Below are positions 31,177 to 39,031 of a DNA stretch of 40,854 nt, one piece after another. Location: the IMG/VR virus record IMGVR_UViG_3300048839_001612, positions 1-40,854 of that record; one strand, given 5' to 3'. Position 1 is the first letter of the stretch. Each line of letters opens with the position of its first letter. This stretch comes from a virus. A model generated the notes under the pieces. The model was given only the letters and a program-made list of their open reading frames with translations. It did no database searches and had not been told where the DNA came from. Position numbers and translations under genes: made by a program.

Positions 31177-32508
31177 ATGCCGACCCCTAACTTGGGCCTG
31201 CCGCAGCTCGCGGCGGACCAGGCGCAGAAGCACGTCACCATCAATGAGGCATTGTTCGACCTCGATGCACTCGTGCAGCTTGCGGTGCTCGACCGCAGCC
31301 TCGCCGCGCCGCCCGGCTCGCCGGCAGAGAGCGCGCGCTATATCGTGGCCGCGAGCCCGACCGGCGCCTGGGCCGGGCATGCCAACCACATCGCCGCCTG
31401 GCTCGATGGCGCGTGGCGATTCTTCGTTCCCGGCATCGGCTGGCTCGCCTGGGTGGTCGACGAGGCGGCTCTGCTCGCGTGGAACGGCTCGGCTTGGGTC
31501 GATGCGCTGTCCGCGGTCTCGGCCATCCAGAACCTGGCGCTGCTCGGCATCCGCACGACCGCAGACGCAACCAACCGCCTGGCGGTGAAGTCCGACGGCG
31601 TGCTGCTCAGCCACGACGACGTGACGCCGGGTACCGGCCATATGCACGTCGCCCTCAACAAGAGCGCAGCGGCAAAGGACGCGGGCTTCACGTTCCAGGA
31701 TGCCTTCAGCACACGCGCGCTGCTCGGGCTGCTCGCCGATGACGACTTTACCATCAAGGTCTCGCCTGACGGCTCGACCTTCTATCTCGCCCTATCGATC
31801 GACAAGGACACCGGACACGTCGGCCTCGGCGGCGCAACCGCCGACGCCAACAATGCCCTGATCGTCAAGGGCACCGCCTTCCTGTTCGACCGGGAGACGG
31901 ATGATGTCCGCTTCACCTTCAACAAGGCGGCGGCCGGCGACGATGTCGCACTCACGTTCCAAACCAACTATTCGGCGCGCACGCTATTCGGGCTGCTTGG
32001 CGACGATGACTTCACCGTCAAGGTCTCGCCGGACGGTTCGAACTACTTCACAGGCTTCGTAGTCGATCGGAGCACCGGTCGTCTCAAGCTGCCGCTCGCG
32101 CCGAAGTTCTCCGCCTACACCAATTTCGACAACTACATCGCAGCCAACACCTGGACCAAGGTCCAGTTCAACAATGCCGACTCCAACGATCAGAATGCCT
32201 TCAACGGCAGCAACAACAATTTCACGGCGCCGTTCGCCGGAAACTACGTGTTCGGTTTCTCATTGCGGTTCAAAGCGAACGCTACGGTTCCGACGAAGGT
32301 GATCGCGACGTTCTACAAGAATGGCACCGAGCTCGGGCGCGGACGGGCGGTCTCGGGCGCGCCGGTGGACGATGTCACGACCTACAATCTTTCGGTACTG
32401 ACTCCGCTGGCGGCGAACGACGTGATCGACGTGCGCGTCCATTTTGCGACCAACGACGGCTACATCGAGAGCGACCAGTCGCACTTCTGGGGCCACTACG
32501 TGCCCTGA
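31177..32508 (+). CDS. DUF2793 tail protein with C-terminal C1q-like domain (receptor-binding candidate)
   Basis: 443 residues. The first 115 residues (TPNLGLPQLAADQAQKHVTI, EALFDLDALVQLAVLDRSL) are the DUF2793 module found after GTA-like hub proteins. Two diverged repeats of about 65 residues follow: LNKSAAAKDAGFTFQ to LADDDFTIKVSPDGS and FNKAAAGDDVALTFQ to LGDDDFTVKVSPDGS. The last 130 residues (from FSAYTNFDNY) have a C1q/TNF-like jelly-roll pattern with FTAPFAGNYVFGFSLRF, usually trimeric and used for binding. Position at the tail end and this layout point to the receptor-binding fibre. Followed by a terminator. Confidence 0.8.
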   Translation: MPTPNLGLPQLAADQAQKHVTINEALFDLDALVQLAVLDRSLAAPPGSPAESARYIVAASPTGAWAGHANHIAAWLDGAWRFFVPGIGWLAWVVDEAALLAWNGSAWVDALSAVSAIQNLALLGIRTTADATNRLAVKSDGVLLSHDDVTPGTGHMHVALNKSAAAKDAGFTFQDAFSTRALLGLLADDDFTIKVSPDGSTFYLALSIDKDTGHVGLGGATADANNALIVKGTAFLFDRETDDVRFTFNKAAAGDDVALTFQTNYSARTLFGLLGDDDFTVKVSPDGSNYFTGFVVDRSTGRLKLPLAPKFSAYTNFDNYIAANTWTKVQFNNADSNDQNAFNGSNNNFTAPFAGNYVFGFSLRFKANATVPTKVIATFYKNGTELGRGRAVSGAPVDDVTTYNLSVLTPLAANDVIDVRVHFATNDGYIESDQSHFWGHYVP

Positions 32509-32533
32509 TCCCTGCCACCACCATCATGCCGAC

Positions 32534-32555
32534 AGCCGCCTCCGGGCGGCTTTTT
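32534..32555 (+). terminator. Rho-independent terminator after the tail genes
   Basis: AGCCGCC (32534-32540), loop TCCG, GGCGGCT (32545-32551), then a run of T to 32555. It closes the long morphogenesis operon before the lysis genes; partial read-through would be needed unless lysis has its own promoter. The endolysin ribosome-binding site TTGGAGA follows it closely. Confidence 0.8.
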
Positions 32556-32572
32556 CATTTTGGAGACCTTGA

Positions 32573-33904
32573 ATGGCGGTTTCGACCTATGACGAGGCGC
32601 TGCGGCGCCTGCTCGCGCACGAGGGCGGCTACACCAATCACCCTTCCGATCCCGGCGGCCCGACCAACTTCGGCATCACGCTTGCGGACTTCCGCAAGTA
32701 CATCAAGCCCGACGCCACCGCGGCCGACGTTCGCTCCGTGTCGGTCGACCAGGCGAAGGCGGTCTACCGCAAGCGCTACTGGGACGCACAGCGTTGCGAC
32801 GAACTTCCAGCCGGGGTCGATTACAGTGTCTTCGACTACGGTGTGAACAGCGGGGTCGGCCGCAGCGGCAAGGTGCTGCGCCGCGTCGTCGGGCTGCCGG
32901 CCGATAGTAGCGCCGTCACCGACCAGGTCCTCGCCTACACGCACGTGCGGGATCCCAAGGTGCTGGTCGCCGCGATCTGCGACGAGCGTCTCGCCTTTCT
33001 GAAATCTTTGCGGACCTGGCCGGTATTCGGCCGCGGCTGGGCCAGGCGAGTCGCCGAGGTCAGGACCGTCTCACTCGCCATGGCCGGCGCGGCACAGCGG
33101 GTCACGCCCAGTCCCGCGCCGGCGCCCCTTGCCGGCATGCCGCCCTGGCTCGCGCGTATGAACGCAATCCTCGGCCTCTATGAGTTTCCCGGATCCGCGG
33201 ACAACCCGGCCATTGTCGCCATGGCCAGGGCCTGCGGCGGCAACATCGCTCGCACCTACAAGCATGACTCGATTCCGTGGTGCGCGCTCACAGTCAATTA
33301 CACACTCATCGCTTCCGGGCTTCCTGGAAACGACAGCCTGTGGGCGCTCGACTTCGCGCGCTACGGCGCGCGGCTCAAAGGGGCGGCCGTTGGCGCTATC
33401 GCGACAAAGACACGCGACGGGGGCGGCCACGTTTTCCTCGTCGTCGGTCGCACAAGGGATGGCCGCCTCGTCGGCCGCGGCGGCAACCAGCGCGACATGG
33501 TGTGCGACGAGATCTTCGATCCTTCGGTCGTCACTGCCTGCACCTGGCCGAAGGACTGCCCGCAGCCGACGCAGCTCGGGTTCACCACGCTTCCAGTAGT
33601 CGAGCCCGCGCCGAAGGCGAAGCGCGATCTGGTGCTGCCGCCTCCGACGAAGCTCGAGTTGCCGGCCAAGGGCATCGTGCCGCCCCCCAAGGCGGCGAAG
33701 GAAATCATCACCAAGGGCGTGCCCGCCGGCGGTGCTGCCGGTGGCGCCGGCTTCTGGGACTGGGTGGTCGCGCATCCTTTGGAGACCGTCGGAATCACTC
33801 TCGTCGGCGCCGGAGCGATCGGTGGTGCCGTCTACGCGCTGAACCGCTGGCACGCGCGGCGTCAGGAAGCGCCGACGCCGAACCTCGTGCCCATCGCAGC
33901 CTGA
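32573..33904 (+). CDS. Multidomain endolysin: GH108 muramidase, TIGR02594-like peptidase, C-terminal membrane anchor
   Basis: 443 residues. Residues 6-95 are a GH108 lysozyme-type domain with LLAHEGGYTNHPSDPGG; Glu17 is the likely catalytic acid. Residues about 82-170 (YSVFDYGVNSGVGRSGKVLR) match the PG-binding-3 module usually attached to it. Residues 188-330 form a second enzyme-like domain with Cys237 in IPWCALTVNY and His286 in GGGHVFLVVG, the pattern of TIGR02594/CHAP-like proteins. A Pro/Lys-rich linker (345-390) leads to one membrane helix (about 403-423) and a basic tail. So glycan and probably peptide cleavage are combined, tethered to a membrane. No N-terminal signal peptide; export probably depends on the holin. 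Confidence 0.85.
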   Translation: MAVSTYDEALRRLLAHEGGYTNHPSDPGGPTNFGITLADFRKYIKPDATAADVRSVSVDQAKAVYRKRYWDAQRCDELPAGVDYSVFDYGVNSGVGRSGKVLRRVVGLPADSSAVTDQVLAYTHVRDPKVLVAAICDERLAFLKSLRTWPVFGRGWARRVAEVRTVSLAMAGAAQRVTPSPAPAPLAGMPPWLARMNAILGLYEFPGSADNPAIVAMARACGGNIARTYKHDSIPWCALTVNYTLIASGLPGNDSLWALDFARYGARLKGAAVGAIATKTRDGGGHVFLVVGRTRDGRLVGRGGNQRDMVCDEIFDPSVVTACTWPKDCPQPTQLGFTTLPVVEPAPKAKRDLVLPPPTKLELPAKGIVPPPKAAKEIITKGVPAGGAAGGAGFWDWVVAHPLETVGITLVGAGAIGGAVYALNRWHARRQEAPTPNLVPIAA

Positions 33905-33919
33905 TCAAAGGAGTATACA

Positions 33920-34309
33920 ATGCTGATGTTCGTTCTCGCGGCCGCGACCTTCGTCGCGGTCTACTGGTTCTGGATTCGCCCCGTCCTGAAATCGCGGCCT
34001 GCCCTCCGCGAACTTTATGAGCAGGAGGAGAGCCTCTTCACCGCCGTGCGCGAGAAGTTCGCCGGCATCAAGCAGAAGCTCTCGTCCGCTATCGTGGTCG
34101 CGGCGAGCGTCGCGGTGAGCGGATACGACTTCATCGCTCCGATCGCGAGCGGCGTCGACGTGAGCTCGATCGCCGCGCAGGTGCCGTCCTGGGCATGGCC
34201 GCTGGTCCTGATCACTGTGACGGCGCTCTTCCAGTTCCTGCGCAACCTCGCGGACAAGCGACACAAGGCTGAACTCGTCGAGGATCCTGCGTCGGCCCAG
34301 GAGGGCTAG
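33920..34309 (+). CDS. Small membrane protein of the lysis cassette
   Basis: 129 residues with AAGGAG upstream. An N-terminal hydrophobic helix (about 2-20, LMFVLAAATFVAVYWFW), a charged helical middle (about 28-55), a weaker hydrophobic stretch (57-80) and a second strong helix (about 90-108, WAWPLVLITVTALFQFL) are seen. A holin, antiholin or spanin-like role is possible from its place between endolysin and holin. I recognise no family. Confidence 0.7.
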   Translation: MLMFVLAAATFVAVYWFWIRPVLKSRPALRELYEQEESLFTAVREKFAGIKQKLSSAIVVAASVAVSGYDFIAPIASGVDVSSIAAQVPSWAWPLVLITVTALFQFLRNLADKRHKAELVEDPASAQEG

Positions 34310-34311
34310 CC

Positions 34312-34701
34312 ATGTGGACTTGGCTCGCGAGCCTCATTGGCGGCCCGGTGATCACCGGCCTGATCAACGCCTACAAGACAAAACTCGACGCCGCGAACAC
34401 GCAGGATCGGATCGCAGCCGATCTCGCGGCGAAGGAGATCGCAGCCGAAATTGAAGCTCGCAAGCAAGCTTCCGCCATCATCATCGCCGAGCAGGGACGC
34501 TGGTACACGGCGATCATCCGTCCGCTGCTCGCGTTGCCCATCATCATCTATCTCTGGAAGGTGATCGTCTGGGACAAGGTGCTGGGCCTGGGCACCACCG
34601 ATCCCATCACCGGAATGATCGCGGATTGGGTCGGCACGATCCTGACCGCGTATGTCGGTGGTCGATCCATCGAAAAGGTCGCGCGCATCCTGCGCCGGTA
34701 G
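34312..34701 (+). CDS. 3-TM holin (GTA-type)
   Basis: 129 residues, 2 bp after the previous stop. An amphipathic N-terminus with a first hydrophobic segment (3-20), a charged Ala/Glu/Lys helix (about 22-60), then WYTAIIRPLLALPIIIYLWK and VIVWDKVLGLGTTDPITGMI, and a final membrane segment with GGRSIEKVARILRR. This is the layout of the 3-TM holins used for release of gene transfer agents. It should form the pores that let the endolysin reach the wall and set lysis time. Confidence 0.85.
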   Translation: MWTWLASLIGGPVITGLINAYKTKLDAANTQDRIAADLAAKEIAAEIEARKQASAIIIAEQGRWYTAIIRPLLALPIIIYLWKVIVWDKVLGLGTTDPITGMIADWVGTILTAYVGGRSIEKVARILRR

Positions 34702-34736
34702 CGGCACTGCTTTCCCCAACCGGGAATCCCCATTAA

Positions 34737-35087
34737 ATGCCGAATAGACTGGACGAGATCAGCCGAGTCATCGGCAACATCGAGGCCGAGGTGCGCAATC
34801 TTTCCGCATCGGTCGCGGACGTGCGCCGCTCGGCTGCGGAGCAGCACCGCGAAAACCGCGAAAAGCTCGAAAGCATCAGCCAGCGCGTCGAGAAGATCGA
34901 GGCCGACATGAAGCCGCTTGGAAGGACCGTTGCGACGATGGAGCCGATCGTTGCCGGCTACGCAGTGACGCGCTGGAAGATCGCCGGAGCCTTTGCGCTT
35001 GGCACCAGCATCATTACCGCGCTCGGGTGGGTTGTTTCCTTGTTCGCCGGCAAGATCGTAACTTGGGTCGTCTCATTGTTCCGGTGA
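34737..35087 (+). CDS. Coiled-coil membrane protein at the end of the lysis cassette
   Basis: 116 residues. Residues 1-60 form a charged coiled coil (RLDEISRVIGNIEAEVRNLS, REKLESISQRVEKIEADMK), followed by a membrane stretch or hairpin (about 81-115, KIAGAFALGTSIITALGWVV). The design resembles DUF1515-like and other phage proteins that accompany holins. Function unknown; an accessory lysis or superinfection-exclusion role is possible. It is the last phage gene, ending 14 bp from the convergent xfp gene. Confidence 0.7.
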   Translation: MPNRLDEISRVIGNIEAEVRNLSASVADVRRSAAEQHRENREKLESISQRVEKIEADMKPLGRTVATMEPIVAGYAVTRWKIAGAFALGTSIITALGWVVSLFAGKIVTWVVSLFR

Positions 35088-35101
35088 GTGCGCTTCTCCG
35101 C

Positions 35102-37480
35102 TTACAAGGGTGCCCACCGCCAATCGCGCACCTCGGGCAGATCCTGTCCCGTGATGCGGATGTGTCGATGATGTTCCTCCAGCATTTTCTTCATAAGGTC
35201 GCGAAGGGACTGTGACGCCGAGTTCGATAGCTGCAAATATTTCAAGACGTCGCAAACCAGATGGAATCGATCCAGACGGTTCAAGACTGTCATATCGAAC
35301 GGGGTGGTGGTTGTGCCCTCTTCGATGAACCCTCTGACATGGAAATTCGCATGGTTGGCGCGCCTGTAGGTCAACCGATGAATCGTTGCAGGATAGCCGT
35401 GATAGGCAAATACGACCGGGCGACTTGCAGTGAACAGCTGATCGAAGTCGGGGTCGGAGAGGCCATGCGGGTGCACCGTATTCGGCTGCAAGGTCATCAG
35501 ATCGACGACGTTCAACATCCTGATTTTCAGTTCGGGCAGATGCTCTTTAAGGATGGCGATGGCCGCAATTACTTCTAGTGTTGGCACATCCCCCGCGCCG
35601 GCCAAAACAATGTCTGGTTCCCCATTCTGTTCGTTAGATGCCCAAGCCCATTTTCCGATACCGCGTTTGCAGTGCGCTTCCGCTTCATTGTAGTCGAGCC
35701 ATTGCAGCCCCGGCTGCTTGCCTGCAACGATGATGTTGATCCGATTCCATGTACCAAGTACGTGGTGAGCAGTCGCGAGCAGCGTGTTGGCGTCCGGCGG
35801 CAAATATACTCGAACGATGTCAGCCTTCTTATTCAGCGCAACATCGATGAAGCCCGGATCCTGATGGCTGAAGCCGTTGTGATCCTGTCGCCAGACGTGA
35901 CTTGTCAGCAGATAGTTCAGCGACGCCACCGGCTTCCGCCACGGTAGCCTTCGACTGGCATCGAGCCACTTGGCGTGCTGGTTGAACATCGAGTCGACGA
36001 TGTGAATGAACGCCTCGTAACACGAGAATAAGCCGTGGCGACCTGTCAGCAGATACCCTTCAAGCCATCCTTGGCAGGTGTGCTCGGACAGGATTTCAAG
36101 CACGCGCCCATCTCTCGAAAGAGTCGTATCGTCGGGCAGCAACTCGGCCACCCAGCTGCGATTGGTAGCCTCGATGACCGCGTCTAGACGATTGGAAGAG
36201 GTCTCGTCAGGGCCTACGAGTCGAAAAATGTTCTTGTTTTTTTCGTTGCGGGCGACCTCAGCCAAAAGCTGACCCAGCACCTTCGTCGGTTCCGCAACGG
36301 CCGAGCCCGGTGAAGAACAAGCTACTTCGAATTCACGCGCGGGTGGCAGATCGAGCGGACGCCTGAGGAGGCCACCGTTGGCATGAGGGTTCGAGCCCAT
36401 TCGACGCGATCCCGAAGGGGCCGCGGATCGCACTGCCGCAACCGGAGACCCACGCTCATCGAATAGCTCTTTCGGCCGATAGCTCCGAAGCCATGCTTCG
36501 AGCATCCTGAGGTGCTCTGGTGATTTCTCCAGACCTGCGAGCGGAACCTGGTGTGATCGCCAGGAGCCTTCTGTCTTCAGTCCGTCAACGACCTTTGGTC
36601 CAGTCCATCCTTTCGGGCTCCGCAGAACGATCATTGGCCAAGTCGGCCGCTCTCCTCTCTCGTGTTCCTTGTCGTAGTCCTGAATGCTCCGAATTCGATC
36701 GAACGCTTCCTCCACTGCGGCCGCCATCTTGCGGTGCATTCGTGCAGGATCAGAGCCCTCGACGAAAATCGGCTCGTGACCATAGCCGCGCAGGAGGCTT
36801 CGTAGTTCTGGTTTGGGGATGCGAGCAAGGATCGTCGGGTTAGCGATCTTGTAGCCGTTGAGGTGGAGAATCGGCAGAACCGCACCGTCGCGACTAGGGT
36901 TCAGAAACTTGTTTGAATGCCATGCGGCAGCCAGCGGACCGGTTTCGGCTTCACCGTCGCCTATGACACATGCGACGACAAGATCAGGATTGTCGAAGGC
37001 GGCTCCATAAGCATGCGACAGGGCGTAGCCAAGTTCACCTCCCTCATGGATCGAGCCTGGAACGTCCGGCGCTGCGTGGCTCGGGATCCCGCCCGGGAAT
37101 GAGAACTGACGAACCAACGTCTTCAGTCCATTGTCATCCATCGGCACATCTGGATAAATCTCGGAATAGCTTCCTTCCAAATAGCTGTTCGCGACCATCG
37201 CAGGTCCGCCATGTCCGGGACCGCAAATGAAGATCATGTCGATGTCGCGAGTTCGGATGATACGATTGAGATGAGCGTAGATGAAGTTCAAGCCCGGGGT
37301 TGTCCCCCAATGCCCCAATAAACGTGGCTTAACGTGCTCAATCCGTAACGCCTCTTTCAGCAAGGGATTGTCGAGGAGGTAGATTTGTCCAACGGATAGA
37401 AAGTTGGCCGCGCGCCAATAAGCGTCGATGTTGGCGAGCTCTTCAGGTGACAATTGAAATCCGGGATTGGTCTGGCTCAT
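35102..37480 (-). CDS. xfp: Phosphoketolase (xylulose-5-phosphate/fructose-6-phosphate)
   Basis: 792 residues from the ATG at 37480, chosen for AGAGAGG just upstream; a GTG at 37504 overlapping the ackA stop would add eight residues. The enzyme uses thiamine diphosphate to cleave xylulose 5-phosphate or fructose 6-phosphate with phosphate, giving acetyl phosphate. Signatures: [10 protein letters not shown] (56-65), ICGPGHGGP (85-93), [10 protein letters not shown] (173-182), [17 protein letters not shown], plus [20 protein letters not shown] and SHQDPGFID in the second half. Full length, with the usual PEVRDWRW end. Paired with ackA it yields ATP from sugar phosphates. No metabolic gene is missing within the pair. 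Its 3' end abuts the prophage. Confidence 0.96.
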   Translation of the reverse strand: MSQTNPGFQLSPEELANIDAYWRAANFLSVGQIYLLDNPLLKEALRIEHVKPRLLGHWGTTPGLNFIYAHLNRIIRTRDIDMIFICGPGHGGPAMVANSYLEGSYSEIYPDVPMDDNGLKTLVRQFSFPGGIPSHAAPDVPGSIHEGGELGYALSHAYGAAFDNPDLVVACVIGDGEAETGPLAAAWHSNKFLNPSRDGAVLPILHLNGYKIANPTILARIPKPELRSLLRGYGHEPIFVEGSDPARMHRKMAAAVEEAFDRIRSIQDYDKEHERGERPTWPMIVLRSPKGWTGPKVVDGLKTEGSWRSHQVPLAGLEKSPEHLRMLEAWLRSYRPKELFDERGSPVAAVRSAAPSGSRRMGSNPHANGGLLRRPLDLPPAREFEVACSSPGSAVAEPTKVLGQLLAEVARNEKNKNIFRLVGPDETSSNRLDAVIEATNRSWVAELLPDDTTLSRDGRVLEILSEHTCQGWLEGYLLTGRHGLFSCYEAFIHIVDSMFNQHAKWLDASRRLPWRKPVASLNYLLTSHVWRQDHNGFSHQDPGFIDVALNKKADIVRVYLPPDANTLLATAHHVLGTWNRINIIVAGKQPGLQWLDYNEAEAHCKRGIGKWAWASNEQNGEPDIVLAGAGDVPTLEVIAAIAILKEHLPELKIRMLNVVDLMTLQPNTVHPHGLSDPDFDQLFTASRPVVFAYHGYPATIHRLTYRRANHANFHVRGFIEEGTTTTPFDMTVLNRLDRFHLVCDVLKYLQLSNSASQSLRDLMKKMLEEHHRHIRITGQDLPEVRDWRWAPL

Positions 37481-37500
37481 CTTCGACCTCTCTGCACGCG

Positions 37501-38712
37501 TCACAGATGCGTGCGTCCATCTCCGGAGGGCGTCGTGCTAGCCGCAAGTAGGCGAACGACGTCGGAGGCTATCTGCTGTTCTTCATTAGCCGGGATGACA
37601 AGCACAGCCACGGCACTGTCAGTCGCGGAAATCGAGGTGGCGTTGGCGCCGTTGGCGGCGTGATCGAGTTTGACGCCTAGCCACCCGAGTCGCTCACATA
37701 TGCCAGCCCGCGTTCGGGGTTGATGCTCGCCGATCCCGCCTGTGAAGACGATTCCGTCCAACCCCTGCAACGACGTCGCCAACGCGGCCACGCTGCGGGA
37801 GATTTGGAATGCAAATGCTTCCAGTGCCTCCTTGGCCTCGGGCATCGTACTCTCCTGAAGGGTGCGGGCATCGCCGCTGATGCCCGACATGCCAAGGAGC
37901 CCTGAACGTTGATAGAGCAGAGCCTCGACTTCACTCACGCTCATCCCGCGCTCTACCAAAAGATAGAGGATCACGCCGGCGTCGAGAGCGCCGCATCGTG
38001 TGCTCATCGGCACGCCATCGAGCGTCGAGAATCCCATCGTGGTGTCCTTGCTTACGCCCGCTTCTAAAGCGCACAGGCTCGCGCCACTCCCCAAATGCGC
38101 GATGACGACCCGTCCGTGTGCCAGGCCAGGAGCTATCGACGGAAGAGCGCTCGCGATGTGAGAGTATGAAAGGCCGTGGAAACCATAGCGCCTGATGCCG
38201 GAATTGTGCAGGTCACGGGGGATTGCAAAGCGGCGTGCCGGGGGAATGAGCGTTCGATGGAAGGTCGTATCGAACGAAGCTGTCTGCCGCAGGAAGGGAT
38301 GCACCCGTCCGATCGCTTCGATAAGCCGTATGCTTTGTGGCTGATGAAGCGGGGCCAAGGGGACGAGCGATTTTATTCGATCCAGAACCTGCGGTGTGAT
38401 CTCCGCGGGGCCCGCAAAATAATCACCTCCGTGGACCACCCGGTGTCCCACGGCAACGAGGCCGCCGCCAACAGCCTCGCGTAGGACGCCAAGGGCCTCT
38501 ACGATCACACTATCCAAGTCTTCAGTAGGCGAGATGATCGGAAACGTGAGTTCGCCTCCTGTTGTGAGCGCAATACGCATCTCCGAGGGGCCGGTTTGCA
38601 ATTGAAGGAGAGCTTTCCCGAGACAGAAAGGTTGTGCCGAGCTGGGCTCGAACATCCCGAATTTGATCGTGGATGATCCGGAGTTGACGGTGAGTATGCA
38701 GTCGGGCGTCAC
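37501..38712 (-). CDS. ackA: Acetate kinase
   Basis: 403 residues from the GTG at 38712, which overlaps the previous stop (GTGA); a longer frame to 38889 overlaps the upstream gene and lacks family similarity. It converts acetyl phosphate plus ADP to acetate plus ATP. Motifs: [14 protein letters not shown] at the start, [59 protein letters not shown] and [10 protein letters not shown], all in order. Translationally coupled to both neighbours. The substrate acetyl phosphate is supplied by the adjoining phosphoketolase. Confidence 0.96.
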   Translation of the reverse strand: MTPDCILTVNSGSSTIKFGMFEPSSAQPFCLGKALLQLQTGPSEMRIALTTGGELTFPIISPTEDLDSVIVEALGVLREAVGGGLVAVGHRVVHGGDYFAGPAEITPQVLDRIKSLVPLAPLHQPQSIRLIEAIGRVHPFLRQTASFDTTFHRTLIPPARRFAIPRDLHNSGIRRYGFHGLSYSHIASALPSIAPGLAHGRVVIAHLGSGASLCALEAGVSKDTTMGFSTLDGVPMSTRCGALDAGVILYLLVERGMSVSEVEALLYQRSGLLGMSGISGDARTLQESTMPEAKEALEAFAFQISRSVAALATSLQGLDGIVFTGGIGEHQPRTRAGICERLGWLGVKLDHAANGANATSISATDSAVAVLVIPANEEQQIASDVVRLLAASTTPSGDGRTHL

Positions 38713-38969
38713 GCACCAAGGTCCCGCTTGCCAATGGCTCGCTGGGGCCGGAAGCCCATGTAAATCGCGACAGCCATCGATGCGGGACAGGACAGCAGCA
38801 GGACGACAACGAGCGCTGTCCACCAAGAGACGCCGAAGAAGAGCAATACCGCTCCACTCAAGATGAGCATCAGCGGCAGGCACGCCCAAACCAAGCGGTA
38901 GGATCCAAGGGGCAATCGGTTTCCCGGAGTGCGCTCAGATCCTGGAGAGGGAAGCGATCTCCTGCTCAT
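38709..38969 (-). CDS. Small two-helix membrane protein between copA and ackA
   Basis: 86 residues from the ATG at 38969, which has GGAGG 7 bases upstream on the minus strand; starts at 38981 and 39029 are possible but poorer. A Ser/Arg/Pro-rich leader (SRRSLPSPGSERTPGNRLP) precedes two hydrophobic helices (about 27-45, LVWACLPLMLILSGAVLLFF, and 49-69, TALVVVLLLSCPASMAVAIY). I recognise no characterised family. Its stop overlaps the ackA GTG. Operon placement suggests a link to the metal pump or to acetate/phosphoketolase metabolism; nothing in the sequence decides. Confidence 0.75.
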   Translation of the reverse strand: MSRRSLPSPGSERTPGNRLPLGSYRLVWACLPLMLILSGAVLLFFGVSWWTALVVVLLLSCPASMAVAIYMGFRPQRAIGKRDLGA

Positions 38970-39031
38970 CGAATCCTCCATCTCTCGTATGCGAAAACGT
39001 TGTCCTGTAAAGATGTCGATCGATTTCATAG

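Noticed and set aside
38713-38889. Longer acetate kinase start
   Set aside because: The 59 extra residues overlap the small membrane protein gene and have no acetate kinase similarity; the GTG at 38712 directly precedes the conserved TVNSGSS motif.
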